This document shows, in pieces, positions 18,656-26,926 of a DNA stretch of 64,000 bases. The stretch spans positions 37,423 through 101,422 of the forward strand of contig NZ_DJUW01000001.1 in NCBI RefSeq assembly GCF_002440635.1, given 5' to 3'. The DNA is from Novosphingobium sp. UBA6272. GTDB taxonomy: Bacteria; Pseudomonadota; Alphaproteobacteria; Sphingomonadales; Sphingomonadaceae. The notes under the pieces were generated by a model that had not been told where the DNA came from, did no database searches, and was given only the letters and a program-made list of their open reading frames with translations. Made by a program: the position numbers and the translations under genes. Every line of letters starts with the position of its first letter. The stretch's first letter is position 1.

Positions 18656-20608
18656 ATGGATTCGGTGAAAGATTCAGGCCTTGCGCCGGATAACCGGCCC
18701 AGCGTTTTCCTGAGCTATGCCCGGGCCGACCAGAAGCGCGCGCTCAGTGTGATCGCCGCACTGGAACAATCCGGACTGCGGGTCTGGTGGGATGGCTTGC
18801 TGGAAGGCGGCGATACCTTTCTCCCGACCACCGAGGCCGCGCTGGAATCCGCCGATGCCGTGATGGTGCTTTGGTCCAAGACTTCGGTCGATTCGCATTG
18901 GGTGCGGGACGAAGCGACCCGCGGGCGAGAGCGCGGCTGCCTGGTGCCAATTTCGCTTGATGGCACGCACGCCCCGCTGGGATTCCGGCAATTCCAGCTA
19001 ATTGATCTGACCAAGTGGCGCGGCAAGGCCGACGCGGCCGAATTTCAGGCGGCAGTTCGTGCGGTTCATGGTTTTGCCGGCCAGCCGCACAGGGCGCCCT
19101 CGAAGCCTGCCGGCAAAGCGCCCACCCGGCGCAGTGTCTTGATTGGTGCGGGATCGGCGGCAGTCGCATTGGGCGGAGGCTATGCGCTTTGGCGAGCCTT
19201 GATGCCAGGCGCAGCCAAGGCGAGCGAGAACACGATCGCGGTGATCCCGTTCAGCAATCTGGGCGATGAGAGCCAGGCCTATTTTTCGGCGGGATTGTCA
19301 GAAGAATTGCGCGCAACCCTCTCGCGCAACCAGATGCTGCGGATCGCCGCGCCAACCTCTTCGGCCGAGTTTCGCGGTAACGATCAGGATGTCCTGACCA
19401 TCGCCAAGCGGTTGGGTGTCGCACATGTCCTGCGCGGTAGCGTGCGGTCGGGCAGTGAACTGATCAGGGTTTCGGTCGAACTGCTGAACGGCCGCGACGC
19501 CAGGGTGGACTGGAGCGAGACGATCGATCGCAAGCCCAGCGACGTGCTGGCGATGCAGACTGAGATCGCGGCGATCGTCAGCCGTGCGCTGGCCAATGAA
19601 ATCAATGCGCAGGCAGTAGCCGAAGGACGCTCTGGCGATTTGGCGCAAATTGGCGGAACCAAGAACGCGGGAGCATTCGATGCTTATCTGCGCGGCAAGG
19701 CCTTGGCCGAATCCAGTGCGAGCGAAGAGACCGACCGGGCTGCCCTGGCGCAGTTCGATGCCGCAATAAAGCTTGATGGAAACTATGCCTCGGCTCTTGC
19801 GGCGCGCTCCAAGGTGCTGGCGGTGATTGCCAACGAAACCAGCCGGATCGATGAAGCGCGGCTTTTCTACGATCGTGCCATTGCTTCGGCGGAAGCTGCG
19901 GTGAACGCTGCGCCCAAGCTGGCGGAAGCCTATTCTGCGCTGGGCTATGCGATCTACAACGGGCGACTTGACCCCAAGGCCGCGCGCCAATCTTATGAGC
20001 GTTCCCGCGAACTGGGTGAGGGCGATGCCGATGTTCTGCGCACCTTCGCGCTCTATTGCGCCTATACCGAACGGGCGCTTGATGCGGATGCGGCGATTGC
20101 CAGTTCGATCGCGCTCGATCCGCTTAACCCTGGCGCGTTCCGGGCGGCGGGACATATTGCATTTGCGCGGCGAGACTATGATTTGACCGAAGCGAGAATG
20201 CGTCAGGCGCTGGAGCTGAACCCAAAGCTCAGCGCAGCCAATGCCACGCTCGGTTCTGCCATGTTCTTGACGGGCAGGAACCAGGAAGCGCTGAAAGCCT
20301 ATGCGGCCGAACCAACCGCGTTCATTCGCTTGTCTGGAGAGGCGATTGTCCAGGCCCGGCTGGGCAACAAACCCGCAGCCGAAGCAGCCTTCAACGAATT
20401 GCTGTCGGACTATGGCGCAGCTTCGAAATACCAACAGGCACAAGTGCTGGCGCAATGGGGGCAAGGGCCACAAGCTCTCGAACGGCTGCGCGAGGCAGCA
20501 GCAGTCCGGGATTCGGGCTTGCTTTTGGCGCGGGCCGATCCCCTGCTCGATCCGATCCGGACCCTGCCTGAATTTAGCCAATTGCTTTCAAAGATGGGCC
20601 TGTCATAG
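18656..20608 (+). CDS. TIR domain-membrane-TolB-like-TPR protein
   Basis: This 650-residue protein starts with a cytoplasmic TIR domain (about 15-120: SVFLSYARADQ, then HWVRDEATRGRE). The Glu of that second motif (residue 86) aligns with the catalytic glutamate of NAD-cleaving TIR domains. A single membrane segment at about 160-182 follows an Arg-Arg pair. The rest is a TolB-N/FlgO-like domain (about 193-315, starting NTIAVIPFSNLGDE) and several TPR repeats to the end, probably periplasmic. The same C-terminal half is known fused to CadC-type HTH or adenylate cyclase domains, so it may be a sensor with a TIR output. Target and trigger are unknown. A lipoprotein gene follows 31 bases on. Confidence 0.82.
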   Translation: MDSVKDSGLAPDNRPSVFLSYARADQKRALSVIAALEQSGLRVWWDGLLEGGDTFLPTTEAALESADAVMVLWSKTSVDSHWVRDEATRGRERGCLVPISLDGTHAPLGFRQFQLIDLTKWRGKADAAEFQAAVRAVHGFAGQPHRAPSKPAGKAPTRRSVLIGAGSAAVALGGGYALWRALMPGAAKASENTIAVIPFSNLGDESQAYFSAGLSEELRATLSRNQMLRIAAPTSSAEFRGNDQDVLTIAKRLGVAHVLRGSVRSGSELIRVSVELLNGRDARVDWSETIDRKPSDVLAMQTEIAAIVSRALANEINAQAVAEGRSGDLAQIGGTKNAGAFDAYLRGKALAESSASEETDRAALAQFDAAIKLDGNYASALAARSKVLAVIANETSRIDEARLFYDRAIASAEAAVNAAPKLAEAYSALGYAIYNGRLDPKAARQSYERSRELGEGDADVLRTFALYCAYTERALDADAAIASSIALDPLNPGAFRAAGHIAFARRDYDLTEARMRQALELNPKLSAANATLGSAMFLTGRNQEALKAYAAEPTAFIRLSGEAIVQARLGNKPAAEAAFNELLSDYGAASKYQQAQVLAQWGQGPQALERLREAAAVRDSGLLLARADPLLDPIRTLPEFSQLLSKMGLS

Positions 20609-20639
20609 TCCCGGATCTCTACGCAACAGGAGGACATTC

Positions 20640-20846
20640 ATGCGCAAACTAACCACCGGACTGCTGGTCGCCGCGTCGGCCCTTGCCCTTGCCGGGTGCG
20701 GAAAGACGGAGGAAGCCCCCGCAGCCTCCACCGAAGCCACTGCCGAAGCCACCGAAGCGGCCAGCGCAGCTGCGAGCGAAGGGGCCGATGCCGAAGCCGC
20801 TTCGACTGAAGCCGGCGACCCCAACAACAACCCGATCAGACCGTAA
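20640..20846 (+). CDS. small Ala/Glu-rich lipoprotein
   Basis: A 68-residue product with a lipoprotein signal (MRKLTTGLLVAASALALAGC; the lipobox LAGC gives the lipidated Cys at residue 20). A low-complexity tail of Ala, Glu, Thr and Ser follows, ending DPNNNPIRP. The ribosome site CAGGAGG is excellent. It would be an acylated, acidic, disordered periplasmic peptide. It lies 31 bases after the TIR-TPR gene and may share its transcript. Family unknown. Confidence 0.78.
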   Translation: MRKLTTGLLVAASALALAGCGKTEEAPAASTEATAEATEAASAAASEGADAEAASTEAGDPNNNPIRP

Positions 20847-20853
20847 GTCTTTG

Positions 20854-20884
20854 CCGGCCCGGGCTGCGCTGCGGTTCGGGCCGG
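20854..20884. terminator. hairpin between convergent genes
   Basis: An 8-bp perfect stem (CCGGCCCG with CGGGCCGG) with a 15-base loop lies between the lipoprotein gene and the protease operon. No U-tract on either strand, so intrinsic termination is uncertain. Confidence 0.4.
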
Positions 20885-20912
20885 ATTGCCCGAAATTCCG
20901 GAACAGCGGCTC

Positions 20913-21950
20913 CTAGGGAAGCGGGCCGACGACGCGTTCTATCCAGGCGATAAAAGCAGCCGCGCGGGTGAATACTCCGGCGCTACGCTGGGTCCCGCAG
21001 GTGGCTTTTCCGACATTGTGGCTGACCACGCCGATCAGCAGGGGAGGCGTTTCTTTCCGAAACCAGACCAGCGGCCCTCCGCTATCGCCATGGCATTGGG
21101 TCGATTGACGACCGGGAATTCCGATCTTAGCGATTTGCAGGCCGCACAGGGCGATACTCGGCCATTTGCACGCGGTGTCGGGTGCGATCACCGCTTTGCC
21201 GAATAGCAGCGGGCCGGAAACAGCGTTCCGCTCGGTATTGCCCCAGCCATAGAAGTGCACGATATCGTTGCCAAAAGTCCGCCTGCCGGCAGGCTCGCGG
21301 TCCACCGCGATGGCGCGGGCCTTTACGCCGCGTTGCAAATCGGTTTCGGGATCGACCGCAAAGTGAACCAGCGCAATGTCGCTTGAAAAGCTTGCGGCGC
21401 TGTATTCGGTCGGACGGTGAATTCCGACGATCCGGTAACTGGTACCGCTGCGCTCTTTGCCGATGTCGTGCACCCCCAGCCAGACGCGGTAATTCAGCTT
21501 GCGAATGTCGGCGGTGTTTCCGCGGAGGTCGAGCTTGTCTTCCAGACAATGCGCTGCGGTCATCACCCAGCCTGCCTTGATTATCGCGCCGCTGCATTGG
21601 TGTCGCTCGGCCCAGCCAAGACGGCGCTGGGTCAGCCGGGTGAGCTTCTCGGGCCGGCGGATCTGTGCCATCCACGGTGCGGTGTTGTCCGGCACAATAA
21701 AACCACCGCCGATGACATATTCCTGGCCGCTCCCGCTACCGGGTGGGGGCAGGACGACCGGCTTGGGCACATAGTCGTCCGGTGAAGGTACCCTGCTGGC
21801 GAGCGGGATCGGCGCACTGTCCAAGGTGGCAGGATCGGCGCAGGGGGAGAACCGGTTGCAGCCGGGCAGCAATGATGTGTCGTCCTGCGCGCCGACGGAG
21901 CCCGCGGCAAACAGCGCCAGCAGTGCCGCGCCAAGGACCCGCCGGGTCAT
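20913..21950 (-). CDS. secreted trypsin-fold serine protease, copy 1 (last in operon)
   Basis: A 345-residue S1-family protease with a signal peptide (cleavage likely after SVGA, residue 21). The triad is intact: His in MTAAHC, Asp in SDIALV, Ser in HGDSGGPL. A pro-region carries a C-x6-C-x-DP-x3-LDS element shared with its neighbours, and APWMAQI marks the start of the fold. A VIGGG sequence 11 residues earlier resembles the IVGG activation end of trypsin. The residue six before the catalytic Ser is Thr, not the Asp of trypsin, so Lys/Arg specificity is doubtful. The start ATG overlaps the stop of copy 2 (ATGA). Confidence 0.9.
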   Translation of the reverse strand: MTRRVLGAALLALFAAGSVGAQDDTSLLPGCNRFSPCADPATLDSAPIPLASRVPSPDDYVPKPVVLPPPGSGSGQEYVIGGGFIVPDNTAPWMAQIRRPEKLTRLTQRRLGWAERHQCSGAIIKAGWVMTAAHCLEDKLDLRGNTADIRKLNYRVWLGVHDIGKERSGTSYRIVGIHRPTEYSAASFSSDIALVHFAVDPETDLQRGVKARAIAVDREPAGRRTFGNDIVHFYGWGNTERNAVSGPLLFGKAVIAPDTACKWPSIALCGLQIAKIGIPGRQSTQCHGDSGGPLVWFRKETPPLLIGVVSHNVGKATCGTQRSAGVFTRAAAFIAWIERVVGPLP

Positions 21951-23161
21951 GGGCGGCTGGCCGTGCGGCGCAGCGGCCCGGTGTACTGCTCGATCCAGGC
22001 GCGGAAACTGGCGACGCGGGTGTAGACACCGGGCCTTTGCTGGGTGCCGCATGCCACCTTTTCAATATTGTGGCTGACTACCCCGACCAGCATCGGCGTG
22101 CGCTGGTCATACCAGATCAGGGGTCCACCGCTGTCGCCTTTACACTGGGTCGATCCCTGCCTGCCAAGCCCCCTGGCACAAAGTGCGATGCTGCTGCGGG
22201 GGCAATTGGCATCGGGTTCGATCTGGACCTTGCCGAACAGCAAGGGAGCAGACGGCACGTTGAGCTCGGTCCGGCCCCAGCCATAGAAGTAGGCCATGGA
22301 TCCGGTGCGCGGGGCCAATGGCCCGGGATCGACCATCACCGGCTGGATCCAGGTCTTGCGGGTGCGGTCGGTCTGGGCGTCGGCAGCAAATCGGATCAGG
22401 GCGATATCGTTGGAGTAACGGACCGGATCGTACTGCGGGTGCGGGATGGTTTCGACAATCCGGTAGGTGATGCCGGCGTCAATCTGGCTGATGTCGAAGA
22501 CCCCCAGGCGAATCCTGTGTCCGCTGGTACGAATCTCGCGCCCCTGATCGAAAAGGCAATGTGCGGCGGTCAGGATCCAGCCTGGCGCGATCAAGGCCCC
22601 GCCGCACTGCTGGCGATCCTGCCAATCGAGCCCACGCTGCGTGACCCAGGCCATCTTCTCCGGACGCTGGATCTGGGCCATCCATGGCGCGCTGCCCGGT
22701 TTGGCGCGAAAACCGAATCCGGCCCGGGTGGTAACCGCACGCACGCGTCCATCCGCCCGGGATTCTCCGGGTAGCGGGGCGGCGGCGGTTTGGACAACCG
22801 GTGGATCGTCCTCCGGCGGTGCCAGATTGTCAGCCAGTTCCATCGGTTTGGTATCGATCTCATCCGGTTCAGGGCAGCGCCCGGTTTCCGTGCACACCCG
22901 GGGCAGAATGCGGATTAGCCGCTCGCCGGGCGGCAGATCAAAGACCGGGTCATTGTCAGGAGCGACCGGTGCCCACGGAACCTGTTCGATCCGTTGCTCG
23001 GCAGCTTGTTGCGAAGCCTGGCGCTCGGCTTCGTCCTGTTCATCCGCAGTCCCGCCTGACGACAAGGCGTCAGCGGTTTGGCCGCTTGCTGGCTGGGCCG
23101 AACCGGCAGCGCTGCACAACGCAAGGATCATCGCGATTGAAACTGACCTCGCCGTGAGCAT
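21947..23161 (-). CDS. secreted trypsin-fold serine protease, copy 2 (middle)
   Basis: This 404-residue paralogue has a signal peptide (MLTARSVSIAMILALCSAAG), a long Gln/Glu-rich N-terminal extension, then the shared C-x5-C-PEP pro-element and APWMAQIQRPEK. The triad is His in LTAAHC, Asp in NDIALI and Ser in KGDSGGPL. Thr again occupies the specificity position. No IVGG-like N-terminus precedes APWMAQI. The ATG at 23161 with GGGAGG five bases upstream is chosen over GTG and ATG codons slightly earlier. It starts 18 bases after copy 3 and overlaps copy 1. Confidence 0.9.
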   Translation of the reverse strand: MLTARSVSIAMILALCSAAGSAQPASGQTADALSSGGTADEQDEAERQASQQAAEQRIEQVPWAPVAPDNDPVFDLPPGERLIRILPRVCTETGRCPEPDEIDTKPMELADNLAPPEDDPPVVQTAAAPLPGESRADGRVRAVTTRAGFGFRAKPGSAPWMAQIQRPEKMAWVTQRGLDWQDRQQCGGALIAPGWILTAAHCLFDQGREIRTSGHRIRLGVFDISQIDAGITYRIVETIPHPQYDPVRYSNDIALIRFAADAQTDRTRKTWIQPVMVDPGPLAPRTGSMAYFYGWGRTELNVPSAPLLFGKVQIEPDANCPRSSIALCARGLGRQGSTQCKGDSGGPLIWYDQRTPMLVGVVSHNIEKVACGTQQRPGVYTRVASFRAWIEQYTGPLRRTASRP

Positions 23162-23179
23162 TGTTCCTCCCATCACCCC

Positions 23180-24325
23180 CTAGTTCGCGCGCTGCGCCGA
23201 CGGCCACCGCAGCGGGCCGGTGTAGCTTTGAATCCAGTCGCGATAGGCACCGATCCGAGTGAATACGCCTTCGCGGTCATTGGCGCCGCATTTCTGGAAC
23301 CCGCGGTTATGACTGACCACGCCGACCAGCACGTCCAGGCCGTTCTCTTTCACAACAAGGGGTCCGCCGCTGTCCCCGTGGCACTGGGTCGACCCGCTTC
23401 GGCCTTCCCCGCGGCCGCAGAGCGCGATCTTGTTGTTCGGACACAAGCTGTCTGGCGTCAGCCGGACACTGCCGTACTGCAGATGCGGCGATGGCTGCTG
23501 CTTTTCGGTGGTTCCCCAGCCAAAGAACAAGGCTTGCTTGCCAGCCATCGGGCGGGCACCGGGCGGGTCGCGGTCAAGCGCGATCACGCGCACCGGCCCA
23601 CGCGAACCCCGCGCGGTTTCCGCATCGGGTGCGAACTGGATCAGCGCGATATCGTTATAGTAGCGTTCGGGCCTGCCATAGTTGGGATGCGGGATGATCC
23701 GTACGATGGCATAACTTGCCCCATACAGGGTTGGCTTGGTCGAGGGCGTAACGATGCTGGTGATGCCCAGGCGGACCCTGTATCCGGCGGACTTGATATC
23801 CTTCCCGTAGTCTTTGAGACAATGCGCGGCTGTCACGATCCACCCCGGCGCAATATAAGCGCCGCCGCAAAATTGCCGATCCCGCCAATTCAATTGACGG
23901 CTAGTTGCGGCGCGCACGAATTCCGGGCGCTGGATCTGCGCCATCCATGGTGCAACGCCGGTCGGGACAAGGATCATCCGCGCGCCGCGCATCTTGGCGG
24001 GGTGGCGGACTTTTTTGATCTGGATAAGCTTGCCGCCTTGAAACAGTACAAGGGTCCTGGTTGTCCTGGCCCTCAGCGGGTCTTTGCCGGGCTTGTAGCT
24101 GATCCGGGGCGGCTCGGGTTCGACAACTCCCTCAGCAAATGGCGGGTACTCCGAATCGAGCTTCATCGGGTCGGGGCAGAAGGTCATATTGTCGCAAGGG
24201 CTGAATGGCCGTTCCTGTTCGGCTGCATCGGTCGCTGGCGGATCCACCGCAGTCACTTTCCCGGACAGCGCGCCGCCGGTCAGGAGCAATGGCAATGCAA
24301 GCAAAGAGGTCCTGAATGTCATCAT
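23180..24325 (-). CDS. secreted trypsin-fold serine protease, copy 3 (first in operon)
   Basis: The 381-residue first gene of the three-gene operon has a signal peptide (MMTFRTSLLALPLLLTGG), the pro-element C-x5-C-PDP-x3-LDS, a basic linker rich in Arg/Lys, then APWMAQIQRP. The triad is His in VTAAHC, Asp in NDIALI and Ser in HGDSGGPL. The specificity residue is Thr. Paired cysteines suggest disulfides and export. The ribosome site AGGAGA precedes ATG 24325. Tandem duplication is inferred from the shared pro-element and C-terminal SYTGPLR-like ends. Confidence 0.9.
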   Translation of the reverse strand: MMTFRTSLLALPLLLTGGALSGKVTAVDPPATDAAEQERPFSPCDNMTFCPDPMKLDSEYPPFAEGVVEPEPPRISYKPGKDPLRARTTRTLVLFQGGKLIQIKKVRHPAKMRGARMILVPTGVAPWMAQIQRPEFVRAATSRQLNWRDRQFCGGAYIAPGWIVTAAHCLKDYGKDIKSAGYRVRLGITSIVTPSTKPTLYGASYAIVRIIPHPNYGRPERYYNDIALIQFAPDAETARGSRGPVRVIALDRDPPGARPMAGKQALFFGWGTTEKQQPSPHLQYGSVRLTPDSLCPNNKIALCGRGEGRSGSTQCHGDSGGPLVVKENGLDVLVGVVSHNRGFQKCGANDREGVFTRIGAYRDWIQSYTGPLRWPSAQRAN

Positions 24326-24474
24326 GACATTTCTCCTGCGCAGACCCAGCCAGAACGGTGTCAGGCTTTTGCGGTTCTGGCAACGGAGTTAAGGGTTTGC
24401 CCGGAGCTGGTGCGGTCTGCCAGAAAGAGTTGCAGCCATCCGGAATGCGCCGCAATGTAGGTCGAGCCAGTTGG

Positions 24475-24503
24475 TTGACGATGAAACCAGTTTGAAATAA
24501 TAT
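24475..24503 (+). promoter_or_regulatory. promoter of the bkd operon
   Basis: -35 TTGACG (24475-24480), 17-base spacer, -10 TAATAT (24498-24503); a start point near 24511 gives a leader of about 55 bases. It is one of the best sigma-70 matches in the window. Confidence 0.7.
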
Positions 24504-24565
24504 GTCGCGAACCTAAAATTTGCTTCCAATGGTCCGGATGCGGGCGGGAAGCGGGAGAGCGCTTG

Positions 24566-25867
24566 ATGGCAAAGGGGCTGAGCACATCGGGAACCGCGGG
24601 CGGCAACCTGTCGCCGCTTTCGCTGCACGTGCCTGAACCGCCGTTCCGCCCCGGCGATCCGGTCGACTATTCGTTCCTCGATATTCCCGCCGCCGGCGCC
24701 TTTCCGCGCCCCGACGAGGCTTGTCCAACCGAAGAGACCCACACGCTCTGCCACGGCCTGATCCGGGTGCTGGACGAGGATCACCGCGCGGTCGGGGCCT
24801 GGGACCCCAAGCTTGATCCCGAAACGCTGCGGCGGATGCTGCGCGTGATGGCACTGACCCGCGCCTTTGATGACCGGATGTATCGCGGTCAGCGCCAGGG
24901 CAAGACCAGCTTCTACATGAAATGCACCGGGGAAGAGGCGACCAGCGTCGCTTCGGCCTTTGCTCTGTCGGACGATGACATGGTGTTCCCCAGCTACCGC
25001 CAGCAGGGGATCCTGGTCGCGCGCGGATATCCGATCGTCGAGATGGTCAACCAGATCTATTCGAACCGGGCCGACAAGCTGAAGGGTCGCCAGCTGCCGA
25101 TCATGTATTCGAGCAGGGAGCACAACTTCTTCACGATCAGCGGCAACCTGGCGACGCAGATGCCGCAGGCGGCCGGCTGGGCGATGGCCAGCGCGATAAA
25201 GGGCGATACCCGGATCGCCAGCACCTGGATCGGTGAGGGATCAAGCGCCGAGGGCGATGCCCACGCCGCCTTCATCTTCGCCACCGTGTTCAACGCCCCG
25301 GTGGTGTTCAACGTGGTCAACAACCAGTGGGCGATCTCCAGCTTCTCAGGGTTCGCTGGGGGCGAGCGTGCGACCTTTGCGGCGCGGGCGATCGGTTATG
25401 GCATTGCCGGCCTCAGGGTGGACGGTAACGATGCCCTGGCGGTTTACGCCGCCGCGCGCTGGGCCGCCAACCGCGCGCGGGCAGGGCAGGGGCCGACCCT
25501 GATCGAACACTTCACCTACCGCGCCGAAGGGCATTCGACCTCTGACGATCCGGGCGCTTACCGCTCTGCGCACGAGCGCGGAGAGTGGCCGCTGGGCGAT
25601 CCGATCATGCGGCTCAAGCGTCACCTGATCGCGCTGGGCGAATGGTCGGTCGAACAGCACGAGGCGATGGATCTGGACCTGGCCGAGCAGGTCAAGGCGG
25701 CGACCAAGGAAGCCGAAAAGAACGGCGTGCTTGGCCACGGGCTGCACCATCCGTTCCACACCATGTTTGAAGACGTGTTCGAGGAATTGCCCTGGCATCT
25801 GGAAGAACAGGCCGAACAGGCAATCCGCGAGCGCCGGATCAAGTGGCCGGAATGGAAAGAGACATGA
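24566..25867 (+). CDS. bkdAA: branched-chain 2-oxoacid dehydrogenase E1 alpha
   Basis: The alpha subunit of the thiamine-diphosphate decarboxylase that oxidises the keto acids of Val, Leu and Ile to acyl-CoA. At 433 residues it has the N-terminal extension of the BCKDH type. The thiamine site is visible in GEGSSAEGDAHAAFIFA and VNNQWAISSF, and the phosphorylation-loop region of the family in YRAEGHSTSDDPGAYRS. The ATG at 24566 is preferred to TTG one codon before; GGGAG lies upstream. E1 beta overlaps its stop. Confidence 0.96.
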   Translation: MAKGLSTSGTAGGNLSPLSLHVPEPPFRPGDPVDYSFLDIPAAGAFPRPDEACPTEETHTLCHGLIRVLDEDHRAVGAWDPKLDPETLRRMLRVMALTRAFDDRMYRGQRQGKTSFYMKCTGEEATSVASAFALSDDDMVFPSYRQQGILVARGYPIVEMVNQIYSNRADKLKGRQLPIMYSSREHNFFTISGNLATQMPQAAGWAMASAIKGDTRIASTWIGEGSSAEGDAHAAFIFATVFNAPVVFNVVNNQWAISSFSGFAGGERATFAARAIGYGIAGLRVDGNDALAVYAAARWAANRARAGQGPTLIEHFTYRAEGHSTSDDPGAYRSAHERGEWPLGDPIMRLKRHLIALGEWSVEQHEAMDLDLAEQVKAATKEAEKNGVLGHGLHHPFHTMFEDVFEELPWHLEEQAEQAIRERRIKWPEWKET

Positions 25868-26922
25868 GCGAGCTTGAGGAAGCCCCCGTGACCCTGCACG
25901 ACGCCCCCAGCCGCCAGCTCAACATGATCGAGGCGATCAACGATGCGCTGAACGTCATGATGGAACGCGATCCCAACGTGGTGATCTTCGGTGAGGACGT
26001 CGGCTATTTCGGCGGGGTGTTCCGCGCCACCGCGGGCCTGCAGAAGAAGTTCGGCAAGAACCGCGTGTTCGATACCCCGATCAATGAATGCGGGATCATC
26101 GGCGCGGCGGTGGGGATGGGCGCCTATGGCCTGCGTCCGGTGCCGGAAATCCAGTTTGCCGACTATATCTATCCGGGGCTCGACCAGCTGGTCAGCGAAG
26201 CGGCGCGGCTGCGCTATCGCTCTGCCGGGGAATTCATCGCGCCGATCACCGTACGTTCGCCGTTCGGCGGGGGGATCTTCGGCGGGCAGACTCACAGTCA
26301 GAGCCCCGAGGCGCTGTTCACTCATGTCGCCGGGCTCAAGACTGTGATTCCCTGCACCCCGCACGATGCCAAGGGCCTGCTGATCGCGGCGATCGAGGAC
26401 AACGATCCGGTGATCTTCTTCGAGCCCAAGCGGATCTACAACGGTCCGTTCAGCGGCTACTACGACAAGCCGGTTGAGCCCTGGGCCCGCCACCCCGATT
26501 CCGAGGTTCCCGAAGGCTATTACCGGATCCCGCTGGGCAAGGCGCGCGTCGTGCGCGAGGGCGAGGCGATGACCGTGCTGGCCTATGGCACGATGATCCA
26601 CGTGACCGAAGCGGTGCTGGCCGAAAAGGGCATCGACGCCGAAATCATCGACCTGCGCACGCTGGTCCCGCTCGATATCGAGACTGTGGAAAAGTCTGTG
26701 CAGAAAACCGGCAAATGCCTGATCGTTCACGAGGCGACCCGGACCGGCGGGTTCGGCGCGGAACTCAGCGCGCTGGTGCAGGAACGCTGCTTCTATCACC
26801 TTGAAGCCCCGATCGAGCGCGTGACCGGTTTCGATACCCCCTATCCGCACAGCCTGGAATGGGCTTATTTCCCGGGTCCCGTCCGCATCGGCGAGGCGGT
26901 GGACCGGCTCTTGAAAGCGTAA
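25864..26922 (+). CDS. bkdAB: branched-chain 2-oxoacid dehydrogenase E1 beta
   Basis: The 352-residue beta subunit pairs with E1 alpha to form the thiamine-dependent alpha2beta2 decarboxylase. Typical sequences include VVIFGEDVGYFGGVFRAT, FDTPINECGIIGAAVGM and PEIQFADYIYPG, with the C-terminal lectin-like transketolase domain (LIVHEATRTGGFGAE). The start overlaps the alpha stop (ATGA), which keeps the subunits in step. The E2 gene follows after 4 bases. Confidence 0.97.
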   Translation: MSELEEAPVTLHDAPSRQLNMIEAINDALNVMMERDPNVVIFGEDVGYFGGVFRATAGLQKKFGKNRVFDTPINECGIIGAAVGMGAYGLRPVPEIQFADYIYPGLDQLVSEAARLRYRSAGEFIAPITVRSPFGGGIFGGQTHSQSPEALFTHVAGLKTVIPCTPHDAKGLLIAAIEDNDPVIFFEPKRIYNGPFSGYYDKPVEPWARHPDSEVPEGYYRIPLGKARVVREGEAMTVLAYGTMIHVTEAVLAEKGIDAEIIDLRTLVPLDIETVEKSVQKTGKCLIVHEATRTGGFGAELSALVQERCFYHLEAPIERVTGFDTPYPHSLEWAYFPGPVRIGEAVDRLLKA

Positions 26923-26926
26923 GACG

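Noticed and set aside
19130..19210. Tat signal (RRSVLIG) in the TIR-TPR protein
   Set aside because: It lies at residue 158 after a complete TIR domain; a plain transmembrane anchor explains it better.
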